From contig OY754970.1 of the NCBI GenBank assembly GCA_963576475.1, positions 31,339,780 through 31,403,779 on the forward strand: a DNA stretch of 64,000 bases, in the 5' to 3' direction. Each line of letters starts with the position of its first letter. Position 1 is the first letter of the stretch. The notes beneath the pieces are model-generated. The model was not told the DNA's origin and made no database searches. It was given only the letters and a program-made list of their open reading frames with translations. The position numbers and the translations under genes were made by a program. Below are positions 36,813-51,800 of this stretch, in pieces. Origin of the DNA: Molanna angustata (Eukaryota > Arthropoda > Insecta > Trichoptera > Molannidae).

Positions 36813-39800
36813 CTGAAAACATAATTATAAAAATAAATCAATAATTTTCAAAGGATTGCAATATCTTCCCTCCGTGAACGAATAAACAAAGTTAGGAATT
36901 AATTTTATGTTTAAAAAGCTTGGAGTTTTTTACTCAAGATAATTTACTTCAGATAAAATAATTACAGTGGTTATTATACTGGAACAATTATAACTGATGA
37001 ACTATTTCGTATATACATTTTACGAAGCCAAAACATTTTCATATTCACAGGAAATATTTTAATTATAAATAGCAGGCTTTACAACTTTTCTTCTTTGGAT
37101 TCTTCTTGTTTCTCTTGTCTTGATTATGAAAAAAAATCTGCATTGTTAATTTTACATTGTAAATATCATCAAAGGGAAATACCCATTTGGAGAAATGTAT
37201 AAGGCACCTTGGATTTTAAATTTTAAATTTCTCTCCATAAAAATTTACCTGGGCGTTTGGTCTACAGCTCAGTATGTAAATGATTGCATCGGATATATCT
37301 TCAGGAACTAGTTGCTTCAGATAGCTGTTTTCCCCGTTCAGTTTTTCAGTTATTCCGAGCACGTTCGTTGCAAATGTTCTGGTCATTTCAGTGTCCACAG
37401 CACCTGGGCTTATACTCTGAAAACCACATTCCGTTTTAGTGCTTGAAATTAAATTACACCTCATCTTGTTAAGAAGTCACAGTCTGCGGAAATCTGGGGA
37501 AATAATTTTCGGTGGTGATGCTTTTGAAACCATTCAAAACTTCCAGAATTGTTCATAAGCAACTCATATAGACAAAACATAACTCCGATTCCGTATTTGA
37601 GGTAGGTTGAGAAATCTACACGCCACAATATTCTGTCTTTAATTTTGAATATCGTTCACACATCGCATCAAACTTAATTAGTAGGTAGCTATATGTGATT
37701 TGCTTTTATTATGTCCCACATCTCAAACCACTCTTATTAGCCTTGCGTAGTAAGGTGTATACTTGTTACGTCAAAGTTCATTATTTTAATTTACCCTTTC
37801 TAAATTTATGTCAAACCATATTTATATATTTTTTTATATTTTATATATTTTTTCAATTAACATTAATTTTTCAATAATTAACCATATGTATTTTGTACAT
37901 AATATATATTTTTACAATTATCTCACAAAATCTGTTTAAACTTTAGTTTTTCGTCTAATATCTTCATTTCAAGTGCACCAATAGATATGTTTTTGCATAT
38001 ACTCATCTACCATGACTCACAAGCATACATTACTGTCGACTATTAGAATATGTACATGTACCGATCTTTGCTTAGTTTGAGATGACTGGCTTATCCAAAG
38101 TGGAAACACAACTACTAGAGTGGAAATCCATTTTAAAATTACTAAATAAATAAATTAGTATTTTTACATAATACTTTTTCATAATAACGACCGAACGTTT
38201 TTCAGTTTCTTTTAGACCTTGACAATGTCAAGTCACCTTGGCGATAACGTTCGGTCATTATTATAAAAAAAAGGATTGTGGAAAAATACTAATTCATTTA
38301 TTTTACTAGATTAAAAGTTGTTATCTTCCTTTATATTCATTTCCAATCTTCCACAATGCTAATACTTCATGTAAATACATAAATACTTTTTTATTTATTT
38401 ATTTTGAAAAATGGGCAAACAATAAATAAAATTTTAACAATATTCTAATTGTAAATAACGTAAGTGATGTGACTCAATCAGCCAACCTTGTATTCATGTT
38501 ACATGCACTCACTGCTGGTAACAAACAATGCATTATTCCTGTCTAAAATGGCTCCTGAAAAGGGTCCTGGATATACAGAATATGTCTACGGACCTGATAC
38601 TTTCCAAATTATTATATGTGGTAAAGCATCGGTACAGTGGCGAATTCTGAAGTGTTTTTTTGTCTAAAAACAACGTTATGTTTTGTTCGTCTGTTCGATA
38701 GCTTTGTTGAAATTAATAATTTTCAGAAGGTCTGTACAATCAATAGCGGAGTTTATTATGTCTTAGAGGTATATTAAGTCTGAGGTCCTTCGTCTTGTCT
38801 GTAAAGTCACCAATTCATGTCTGTAGTTAAAAACAAATTTGTACATCACGTGTCTCAAAAATGTGTTGAATTCGTTCTATACTGTTAATATAAATATTAT
38901 ATTGTGGATTTCAGATGACTGATGCATGCTCCAATTGACTTCAAACAATATTGAGTAATATATAGTTAGCTTGTTGTATTATATAATATGAAACATTGGT
39001 AGCTTTTCTTGAATTAAAATTTTGACTTTTCTCATTCTTTTCGTTGGAATAAAATGTACGTAAAGTTTCATTTCATTTTGATTCTCTGTCCACTTTGTTT
39101 ATCGCCCCGTGATATTTTATTCTGCAACTCATGTTCCGTTTTTTCACAACTTTGTTCCGTTTTTTTTTCTGAATTTTATCAGATCAAGTAGTCACTATGT
39201 AATCATATAGAATTTTCTGATTTCAACACTAGATATCAGATTCGAATAAAGTATTTCTTTAATTCTATAATGACTTCATAAACCTGCGAAATAGCAAATG
39301 TTAGATATCGGTATTATAAAATATACGAAATTCACGCGGTATAAAAATTGCGAGTATATTTTGATTAAAAGTTCTCATATTTTTTTATGATTTTACATCG
39401 ATTGAAAAAATACATATATCAACATAATATAATTTGCGATAGTATTCTTCTTCTTCTTCTTCTTCTTCTTTTGAATAGACCTTCAGGTCTGTTTTTTAAG
39501 AGGCCTGCTCTTCCTGCGAAGTGGACCCCCAGCTATCCCTCCATCTTTTTGGCGGTCTACCGCAAGGGCGGGTTCAAATTTATTTATATTGTTTTATCAA
39601 CATAGATTATGAATGAATTATACGAGAAAATACGAAATATGTAGAATTTGCTCGCCTGCCCTTTCCGTATTTCAAAGTATTTTTCACGTGATGGTGTCAA
39701 TGTTTTATAGGCAGAACCCTTCCACTCATTCTTTCATATATTTTCTATATTTTTTCTTCATTTATTCTTTCCATGTGGCCAAACTATACCAGTGTATGAT

Positions 39801-42800
39801 TCTGTTTCTCAGCACAAGCATTGAATGCTTTTTGATTAAAGGATAAAATATAAATCTAATTTAATTGTGAGTGATATTTAATCACTAAACGACGCTGTAT
39901 TAATTCTCGTTATTATTGTTTTAATTTCATATACGTGATGGTGTTTTTAAGCTTATGTGAAAGGATTTTTAAGAATAACATAAAAAACTTTCAAAAATTT
40001 AATCGATAGAGAACTCAATAAAAAGGCAAAATTGATGAACGTTGATCACGTAAACTAGCCCGGTTGATTTTTCCAGTTCTCCTATAATATTTCAACTTCA
40101 TCTCTATTGAGATAATAAAAAATTGTGATAACATACAATTTAATTGTTTTTTTTTATTAATTTAACATTTATTTTCTGTTTTAACAACATTACAACATAA
40201 ATTTACAAGAAATATGATATTTACTATTACAATTTTTTTGCATACCCCGTCAAAAAGATTGAAATCTTGTGCTTGATGAAGGATTTACATGATTATGAAA
40301 CAAATATAAAGAGAAAGTAAACAAAACATGTTATACAAAGACAAAAATTAAATTATGTATGTTTTGAACAAATTAAAAAAAAATATCTTTCTTCAAAGTA
40401 CGCTCAGTAAAAAAATCGTGTTTTTTGTGAAAGTATTTGCCCGAAATTTCACCCCGAAATAAAATAATCCACAACACCACGAATTAAAAAAATGTATAAA
40501 AAAGAAATTTCACAAGTACAACAAGGTGGTGCCTTATCAAAATGTGCCATAAAAAAACGTGTATTATAAAAATAGTGTCTACTCACTGTGACTTTAATTC
40601 TGCTCTTGAGTGCCTGTAATTCAACCCTCAGAGATTCTGTGACCGCAGTGACTGCATGCTTGCTAGCTGGATACAGTCCTAGTGGGGTGTGAGGGAAAAA
40701 CGGCACGCTATGTCCAGCCAGGCTGAAATTATAATATTCAAATTTATAAATTAGGTCGATCCAAAACAGATTTCATTCACATTTGAATTAACACGCTTAT
40801 TGTATTATCCGAATTGCATTTTCGATACTGTTTTATTATTGGTCAACCTGATATTATTTTGTATAACAACTTATATTATTTAGTACTTTATAATCACTGG
40901 GGTATAGGAAATTAATACACTTTGTGCTAGGGTATAATATTATATTTTTGGTAGTTTATTTAATTATTTTAATATAGTTTCTAAAATTAATACATCATCA
41001 TCATCATCTTTGGCGCTGCAGCCCTGTGCGGGCCTTGGTCTCCTCCAGATTCATTCTCCAACCGTTCCTGTCTTACGCCGCTCTCCTCCAGTTTGTTTTT
41101 CCAATCGCCCTTATGTTATCTTCTGTATCATCCGGCCATCTTAGCTTGGGCCTACCTCTACTTTTTCTGCCCTCTGGATTGGTATTAAGATCTTTTCTGG
41201 GGATACGATCATCATTCATCCGGCTGACATGTCCCAACCACTGCAGTCTACGAACTTTTACAACTTGTACAATGTTGGTTTCATCATATAATGCCTGTTG
41301 TTCGTGAATATATGTATTGTATCTTCCAAAGCCCATGATCAAAAATCTTTCTCGGGATTTTCCTTTCAAATATCAAGAGGCTATTTTCGTCTCTTTTTGT
41401 TAAGATCCAGCATTCGGCTCCATACACTACGACAGGTCTGAGATGAGTTAAATTAATTAGACGTAAATAAATACTGATGACTTCAGAAAAAATGAGGACA
41501 CTGATAGTGATAGCAGGCAAAATCTGGAGAGACCGAATGAATAACACCAGAATAAGGGAAATATGTGAGGTTGGTGATATCAATAGATGGAGTAGGCAGC
41601 GGAGGAGGTACTGGTATGGTCACATCCAAAGGATGAACAGCACCAGACTTCCTCATATCGTGCTGCACAATCAGCCTCACGAAACCCGCTCAATCTCAGT
41701 AACGCAAACGTTTACAAGAGTTATTTAGTTAGCGACAAACTTTTCGAGCACATTTATGGTTTTATATGCGCAAATCTCTCCACTCCACGACAAAAACGCT
41801 CAAGTTATTTACCGGACACTATACACTTATTCATCTTAATACAGCATCGAAATTACACTGAAAACGTATAACCCTGGGGGGTAAGTCTGGTTCGAAATCA
41901 AAACCCTAGTGATTACCCACATCATGGATATAATTATCGTATGGAGTTCTATGACATCTAAAAATATTGTAGAACTCCATATAATAATTATATCCATGAT
42001 ATGGGCAATCACGAGGATTTTGATTTCGCCGATTGAACCAGACTTGCCCCCCTGAATTTTAATTAATTTTTCAAAGGTTATTTCGTCTTTGACATAAGAA
42101 ATAAACTTTATAAATATGTAGAAAGTTAATTATTTACTATGGATCGTTATTTTATGAGATTGCTTTTGTTTAATAATGCAAAAACTATAAAACATTGCGT
42201 CATAATAAGCTTTATAATATAATCTGCTTACATGCTGAAAACGATAACAAAATTTATCGTTTTTAGGCACATAAAATATTAATAAAGATATGTAGGTCGC
42301 TCTAAGTATGAATACATGTATAACCTGTGCTGTGCACTTTTCATTTTCACCTCGAGCCAACCCTGACCCATGATTTAATCAGATTCGTATTGAATTTTTC
42401 CATTTGTACCAATAGCAGGTTCAATTCCAGTATCGGAAATTACTATGGGCATGTATTTGAAAAGGTTTTTTTTTTATTTACAAAGTCAACTGATAGCGAT
42501 AGTAAGTTGTTTTGTGTTCGGTATCGAAGGAGGACTTTGTTGATTTAATTAAGCGAACTTTTCTCGAGGGGTTTCCTTAAACCATAGACCAGATAAAATT
42601 GATAGCTCCTCTGGGAATACGGTTTGGAAAATATGTGTTATCCCAGCTGCTCGAATACACTGTTCAGTTATTGTTCGTGTTCGACGATCAACAACCTCCA
42701 CAATATTCCAACGTTACGAAACTTTACGTTTTTACAATTATTATTTTTTATCAAGTAATGTGACTGGAAGATAAGCTAGATTTTTTATTTGTCGCAAATT

Positions 42801-45800
42801 TTAAAACAATTGGTAGGTATTCGTTATTTTGGAGTAGGTTATAATTTAGAGATGGTGAATGACTTCACCTACATGGGTTCCAATATAACAAAAGAAAACG
42901 AAGACTATGCATTAACAACCTTTAATTTTGTGTTTTTTTCTTTTTGGTTTTTGTATTGATTTATGTGTTGGTTCAATACCGAATTATGGTGAAGTGTCAG
43001 TATAAATAGGCACGGTGTGCTTATATTCATTCATTCATTCATTCATACCATCACGGCATATCCCACAATGTGGGGTAACCAGCGAAAGGTGTGCGGGTGT
43101 GCATTGCCTTATAAAAGGGATCACAACACATATGTGTATATCCACACACCAGTCTCGTCTCACCTAAAAAGCCACTACATTCAGAATGGGTGGTGAACCT
43201 CATTGCTGAACTATGTCAGATGTTATTGTTGCCTGTTGTATTTTCGATTACCCGGCTCTTACGGGACACTCGAAAACAGTAATAGAAAAGAGTGGAAGCA
43301 CTATTCTGAGCCTTAGTGCTTATAGCAGATGTCAGAAAATAAACTGTGAAATGTATTATAGAGAAATGTAAATATGCAAATATATCAGGGAAAGATAATT
43401 TATTTACTTAAATAACAGCAAATGAAATGATGAAACGAAGAATCGCAACAGGAAACAATGCATTCTTCTCTCTTCTCCCAGTGCTGAAGTCAAGAAGTGT
43501 TCACAGGAAAACCAAAATCACCCTTTACAAAACAATCATTAGAACAGTTGTGAAATACGGGTGTGAGGCGTGGACAATGACAAAAAAGTCCGCAGAGGTA
43601 CTGGACACCTTCAAGAGGAGGTTACTGCTTATAATACTGGTGTCCGTGAATGATGGCCAAGCCTGGGGAGTGCGCTACAACGATGAGCTGGAGAGCACTA
43701 CAAGGCATCCAGAATATCTGTACACCAAAAGGATCCTGGAAGGGCACCCAGGTGGAAGAAGGAGGGTCGGGAGGCCAAGGCTACGGTGGGAAGACGAAGA
43801 TAGGAGGGATGCTGCCGAATTGCTCCAGGCAACAAATTGGAAGGCCGAGGCGGGAGACAGGAGAGGTTGGAAGCGAAATCTCATGAAGACCAAGGCTCGA
43901 TATGGTCCGTAGAGCCATCGAAGAAGAAGAAACTCATGCAGAATTGATTACTAGAACGATGACAGAGTCTTGGCTATATTAAACGAGTTATTAATATTTG
44001 CGTATGGCATCGGCATCTGCTTGGCTCAGAGTCGAAACTCTGCTGTCAATAGCCAGTCGACCACCGAGTAGAAAACGAGTGGATTGTAGCCAGAGCACTA
44101 CCATGTCACATCACAAAGTATTCAAATTTTATATGGAAAATTTTCAGCATTTTCATGAAATGAGTTTGTTAAATTATTTTTCATTTAAATGTTTTATTAT
44201 GAAAATTTGATAATTGTTCAATGCTATTTTGAGTTTCCTGAGATTGGGGTCACTTATATATTTGAAATATTTTAAAGTTCAATAAATTGATATGAATGAT
44301 CAGATATCCTTTTAAATTTTATGGGGGATTAAGCGAGTGTTTTTCAAAAATATGAAATTTGAAAAGAATTGGATGTGTACTAGTCTATAATCGATAAAAC
44401 AGAATTAACAAGTCGTAATACATGGCACATATCACGAAATATCACATAGCACATAGTACACAGCATAGAAAGTGATGAAATTTTCAGAATACAATCTCAG
44501 CATGATACTAGTTGACAATCTGCAATAGTCTAAATTGCAAAATCAAAACTCCCTAATATCTTCCCTTGTGGTATTTATTTTATTTAAATTTACTTCTCGG
44601 ACAACTAACAGGTACTATGTCAAATATTAATTTAACACGCACCCAATAACAAGTTGCCACATTCTGGAAACTTCCGATATTAATCGTCTTACAGATCCAG
44701 ACTGAAAGCGTCTCCACCGGGAATCGAACCCGGGACCTTCGGATCAGCAGTCAGATACTCAACCAACTGAGCCACTAAGGCCGATACTAAGGGTATTGAA
44801 CAGGATTTCCTTGTTGGGCAGCAAAAAATATCTATAAATATTATTTTTAATAAGAATATCTGAACAGTGCTTGTCAATTTTTTTAACTGTCACATACCTA
44901 TTTAAAATTGACCACAGCAGACTTAAAATTTGAAATTACTAATATCAAAATGGTTAAGAGGCATATCACTTTCATAAAACGGCATTGAAGAATTATAAAG
45001 TTTTCATAATATAATATTTAAATCAAAAATAATATAACAAACTGCTAGCTATAGAACAGGATTTCCTAGTTGGGCAGCAGTAATCTACTTATTGTTGGCA
45101 TTATAAATATGGTGTGATAAAATGTAAATAAAATCAATAATAAAAACTCGTTTCCCGGAAAAGCTGAATATTACCATAAAAAAAATAATTCATTGTGCAG
45201 TGACTTGATAGTGAGGAGTATAGCGTTGGCCACAACCCGCTCGTTTAATCAATGCCGTTATTTTTACCTGATATTGGAAAAAAAATTACCTATGCGATCA
45301 TGGGTCTTAATTACATAATCCAGGTGGAAATATAATATATCAATTTCGAGGAAAAAAATGGCCCCCTTCTCGATTAAAAAACTCCGTGTCGACCCTTTTT
45401 TATGTCCCCGGTGTAGCAAGGTGTCTGGTAATGTGTCACCTGTTGATGTGGATGATGTGACCATTATCTCCCCTCTGCCTCATTGATTTCACCGCCTCCC
45501 TGGTGCAGATGGAAAGTGCCAGAACATTTACGTCCAGGACTGATCTCCATGCTTCGGTTGATCCACCTGGAATAGAAATAAAAAATATATTTCGTAGACT
45601 TGCTAACATTCTACTCGTTTTGTCTCCAGAAACTTCTACACGAATATTTTATGTATCAAAAATATTCTTTTTACTCTTTGTCTACCTTTGTTTAGATCTC
45701 AAGATCTGGGGGGGGGGCAAGTCCGGTCAAACGGTGGTATAAAACCCCTCATGATAACCCATAACGTGGATGTAATATATATTTTTTAATTGTCTCTCTG

Positions 45801-48800
45801 TTTTATTGCATTTTTGTTACTAGCCTCTCGCTAGGTTCAGCATGTGCTAAGGTGAGCTTGTTTTATGTTATTGTCTATTAAATATTATGTTGTATGTATG
45901 TATCAGTGTACGATGGTATAAATAAATAAATGAATGACAATAAATTCCCCTCTTATATTGTTGTCGCCAAATATCTTGAACCGTTTCGCTGAGAAAATCA
46001 ACGAAGCAAAAAGACACAAATTTGCGCTATGCGCACCCGGAAGCAAGGTTCAAGATATTTGGCGAAAACTATACAGAGTTTATTATTATGACAGCTAAAA
46101 ATACCATACAAAATATTTGCACAATTTAAGTTTAATTATTTATTTCAGTTAATAATAAAGCCATATCTTATACACACTTTCTACATCATAAAATAATAAA
46201 TTTAATAAACATATTACATCAATTATATTTTACAATACACTCAGTTGTTCATTGACTGTTTTTCATCATTTTCATGCATCAATCATTGATTGTTGAATTG
46301 TTTTATTCTTTCTAGTTAATAATTTATGATGTGTTTTTGTTTACTATTTTTTTTATTACTTTCTTATTTTCGATTTTTTGTATGGTAGGCATCTAGTGAT
46401 TTTATATCATTTCTAGATTTGTAGTTATTATGCTTTTTGACTTTGTTTTGTGAATCCATTATTATTATAATTGTTATTTTAGTGTGTTAATTTGTAGTTA
46501 ATTGTTATTTTGTAGCTCATCGTTTTCATCATTTTTTTTAATACTTTTGTTGTAACTACTGTACATATTTTTTGTTGTAAAAGGCTTCTAGCCGTATATA
46601 TATATATAAATAAATAAATAAATTATACAAGCGTCTGGCGATAGACGGATCATGAGACGGAAGTCGGAAATACGCGTGCTAATAAATATTTAACTGAATA
46701 AATAAAACAATAACAAATAGTATTAAAAATAGTATATATCTTTCAACTACGTAAATAATATGTTGAGAAACATATTTTTTTTGATAAATGTGATCAAATG
46801 CGAATACATAATAAACTTATTCCTTACCTCAAATGGCAAAGGTGTCATAATTAACATTTTTCCTGTGACCAATTTCCATTCAATTTATTATTATTAAAGA
46901 CTAACTGAACCTAACCAATAAATTAAGGGATTTACGTAATAATAATAATTAGAATTTATAAAGCGCCGTTTAGTGATACAAGATCACTCCAAGGGCGCTG
47001 TGACTTATTTGTTGGCTCTACTAAACAAAGCAGTCTTAAGTAATTTACTGAAGGTGTCAACGCTCTGAGCTCCACGTATATCAGGGGGCAATTTGTTCCA
47101 TTTTAAAGGCCCGTTCACACTGAAACTGCGATCATAGTAAGCCGCTTTATTGACTCTGTCCAACTCTTTTAAAGAGTTGGTACTCTGTGATCCCGATGAT
47201 CTCAATGAGAGTTGTCTTCCTGATAGGACATTCTTTTGACATAGTTCTTGTATGTAGTGTGGAGCCAAGTCGTTCAGAGCCTTAAACACCATCAATCACA
47301 CCTTATAGTCTACTCGTTCTGGACACTTCAACCAGTGCAGTTCATTTAGAAGAGGTGTTATGTGACATCTTTTGACAGCTCCATTTATCAACCTCGCAGC
47401 CGCGTTGAAAACCATCTGCAGTCTATCCAGCTGATACTTGGGCAAACCAGCATATATAGCATTACAGTAATCCAGCCGTGATACAACAAATGCATTGATA
47501 AGCGTTTTAGCTTCGCTTTTAGGTAAGCTGCGGCAGATACTTTTCAGTTGCCTCAGATGAAAAAAGCAAGAGCTAACAGTTTTAGAGATATGCAAGTCCA
47601 GCGATAGTTTATTATCCAAGTGGACGCCTAGAAATTTAAAGTTGGTTGATGGTGTAATTTCTTCTCCATTGATGTTAATTGGAGTGTTTTCTATGAGATG
47701 CTGTCGTCGCGGTGAAGCTACCCACATAAATTCTGTTTTTGTTGGGTTCAATTTTAGCTTGTAGAGCGACATCCATTCAGCAATTTTATTAATACAACCA
47801 ACGGTATCATTCCCAAGACTATCATACTATTATTTCGTTGTCGTATTTTATTACGTCCCGTATAATTTTGCCTTGATTCACCTGTCGCCAAACGCCAGTG
47901 TTCATTTTTCCATTCAATATTGGAATTTCTTTAGCGATTGTATTCAGCTGCACTTGTGAATAAATTGAGTGTGGCATCGACCTCAAAATGTTCTCCAATG
48001 TCGATATGACTGTTGCATCCCCTTTGGATATTCGGAATATATTATTTTGTTTATACAAAAGAATTTCCACAAACGATACAAGTGGAGTTACATTGAAAAA
48101 AGAGTAGTATTTTAGTTTCATATTATATTTTGTCGGCAGTCAAGGCATCGTGGCTCGTTGTTTGGCTTCTGTGCCGGTGTTCAGGGTTAGATCCCAGGAG
48201 AGGGAAAGTTCGCAAGAAGCCCGGTTATTGAATCAACTGCCCAGCTTAAAGGTATTCAAAAGACGACTAAAAAAACATGCGTTTTTGACTCTCGCTCTAT
48301 ATGTGATTGACAACTGTGGTATAGTGGCTAGTAGTTTGACTGCTGTATCGGTTTGTCTCCAATGAGAAGAGAAATTTAATAAAAAATATACATTTGAAAT
48401 GACGCAATTCTTGCTTTTCTGATGTACCTATAAACAATGATTGGTTGGAAGACATTGTTAACTGGCAATAAACTTATCACTTGTATAAGGTTCTACGAAG
48501 TGATTTAAAATCTAGTATTTATTGATTATCCAGGTTAGAAACATTGTTCATTAAAAAAATATATATTCGGAACTAATATCGCTATTTGCATGGGATGCAA
48601 AGAAGTGCTTACATTGTAAAATTTGTTATAATTTTCTTCTCTACTTGGTTTCGTATTTTTATTTCACGTGTGTTTCCAAATAAATCTATAAAATCCACAA
48701 ACAAAAACACGCGAATTTATTATTAGCTAGTGAATTATAATTTGTTAAGGGTAATATTCACACTGTTGATTACCTACTACAAAAATGTTATAATATGAAG

Positions 48801-51800
48801 GGTTTTATAATGTGTTTTGGGAAAATTGGACCTGTGTAATTACATTTATACATAGTTGTTTGTTTGGCAAGTTCACAATAGGTCGGTGGCTGACCGGGTA
48901 GCGCACTGAATTCAATATTTACTGGACGCAGGTTCGAATCCTGCGTCGACCGATTACGTTTCCTGGTGGCAAGGGCATATTACATACACACATACATACC
49001 ATCACGCCATGTCCCTTGCGGGGTAGGCAGAGAGAACCGAACGCCACATTTTTCTATCCTGGCACGCATCCCTCGCCTCGTCCACATTCATGCATCGTCT
49101 CATACATGTTCGTCTATTGCTCACACTTCTAACATTGTCGTCTTACAAAATATCGTTCACATAGTCGTGCCATCCCATTCTTGGACGTCCCCGACCTCTC
49201 ATTCCATTCCTTTCCCCTCTGAGTTATGGCAGGAAACAGAGTGAATGGAGCACTAAGACCAATTATTAATGATACCAACATATCAAAAGGCATATTCATT
49301 TTTTAAAAAAAATATGTTCACAGCAAAGGCCATTCTTCAAATTTAAAAATCACAAGAAGAGACAGAACCCAAGATAAGACAGAACGTTAAAGTAAGTCAC
49401 ATGGTTAATAAGTAAGTACAATAAATTTTCCTAGTCGCGATTTCCTCGAAATGGTTGTTTTTAAAATCATTAATATAATATAGTGGATGGTGTTAATAAT
49501 TTTGGCGATTATAAATGAAATTTTTCACTTGATCTAGCATAATATTAGTATGAAAGCATAGTTTTTTTCATTAATTACATAATTAGGATGTACAAATTAT
49601 ATAGACAAACTACCAACATATTTTCTTCGTTATAATTAATAAATTATTGAAGTAGAGTATTATTAATCGACAGTCCTTGTATAATCTTCAAAGCATCTCA
49701 ACAAAATTGATCAGAGATCAAACGAATTTTGCACAATGATATTAATTACACTTGTATGTTTATTAATACGCTAATATTATTAAACTTTATAACGATATTA
49801 TGATTGAAAATCATATATCCACATATATACAAACCATCACACCATGTACACTCAGTTCTATCCTTCATTCTAGTTCATACTCGCCGATATTTAGGCTCTG
49901 AAAACAGACTCTTAACATGTAGATAGATTCTCACGCCAAACATGAGATATAGAGGGCGTTTAATTCAAAAGGACACTTCATGGTTAAGTTGGTATAGTTG
50001 CATTTGGTGTTGTTATGTATACGTTAAGTAGAGGATATTCCCTAAAATTAGTGATTTTTTTTTCTTCTTTTGTAATATTTGTAAAAGTTATTTCTGAATA
50101 ATCTGAACATATCGTTAAAATATATTTCTTTTGTTAAAATAATTAAAGAAGACATGACATTTATTATTCTGTCACATCAAACTCTTTTTTCGAATAAAAT
50201 TTCCTATTATTTAGTTTTAAATATAAGATTTTTCAGATTATTTGACTGACTGATAGCAGTAGCGGTATTGCTTATACAAGCCGAAAATCTTGGCTTGCCT
50301 ATGAATATTATGTTAAGAAATTCAAGACCCAATATATTTTTGTGTTTTATTGAAACCATACTACAAGATTAGAAAATTGAACCGTTTGTAGATACGATGC
50401 TTGACAGGACCACAAATGTAAATATTATTTTGGCAAGTGATTTTAAAATATTTTCATGGACACTCAAAGGAATAACAATGCTAAAAACATAAAATTATCG
50501 ACATTTACCAATTTTTTTTCAGGGTTTGCCAAGTCCGAATGTTGTAGGCACGCCCCTGACTGATAGTCGTGGTAACATTATCAATTAGTGCAATTTTAAG
50601 TGTAACCCATTATAGTTCAAGCGATCGAAGGTCTTGTTTTTTTAATATGACAAAATCTTGTTATATTTTGTGTTTAGAAAAAAAGCTTATATTTATCTAT
50701 TCAAGGGACATACAGTCTTATAAAACTTACAAAAAACATACAATGCGAAATATACACCTATTTGATAATGGATTATTGGTAACAAAAAATATAAACCAAT
50801 ATTTTTCAATAACCCGGGTAGGCTTTTCATGGTTGATTGAAATGTCAAAAATTTAAAACACAACCTTACATAGATATAAAACTTACCATGACGAACAAAG
50901 ACGATGCATATGTATAATATAATACCATGGCTTCTGGTGTATCATAAATAATGGTAATAGATGATATAATACGAAATACTAGAGGAAAAATTTAACAACG
51001 AGCCATTGTTATGTTAAGCAACAAAGGACTTCGGAAAATGGCTTGGCTATATTAAAGTATTATACATAGTCAAAACCCATTAAGATTTCATCACAAATCC
51101 CATATGAAGAATATTTTTTTATATTTCATTATATATCGGTATTTTATGACTTAGTGTAACTCAAAGAAGGATATTGTATTTTAAAAAAGTTCATAACATC
51201 GTTGGTTTGCTAGTAATGAACGAAGAACAACAGTAAAAGATTTTTTTTTATTTATTTATATCATATTATAAAATAATTTATATCAAAGATAACTGCTTCA
51301 CTAGACGGAGTCTGTTCCGAAGCAACTGCATAATATAAAGTTTGCATAGTTAGTAAATTTTACTATTATAAAATAGGTATATACAAAATATTACACATAC
51401 ATATTGTACAGAAAAAACTACAGCATAATCAAATAAACATCAATAAAAAGTAAAAAATAATAATACCAATCGTAAGAATAAAAATATTCACAATAAAAAT
51501 AACCACCAAATTACAAAAAGGAGTAAAAAGACATTACTTATATTATTTATTGCTGAAAAATTTATTTAATTTTGATTATAAAACTAATCAAACTGTATAT
51601 TTTTTTTTATTTTTCAATAAAAAAGCAATTACTATCGTATTTTCCCGCCAAATTGCATAGCAGTTTTTTGGCGAGATTAATGAATATATGAATATTGATT
51701 TGAAAGAAGAGAACTTAAGATGTTTTTGCCAGTAAACGTGAGGTCGCTTTTAGCTTCTATAATTCCAAGGAAAGGTATATATGTGCGTCTTAATTGCTAG

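Noticed and set aside
44690..44785. Possible tRNA gene (also 52830-52912 and 20043-20120)
   Set aside because: Three copies share a long non-tRNA body and A-rich end, so they are tRNA-derived SINEs.
46805..46865. Minus-strand GAG|GTAAGG donor with an open frame, considered as the missing middle SDR exon
   Set aside because: No SDR motifs; exon B at 45440-45566 fits the phases and motifs exactly.
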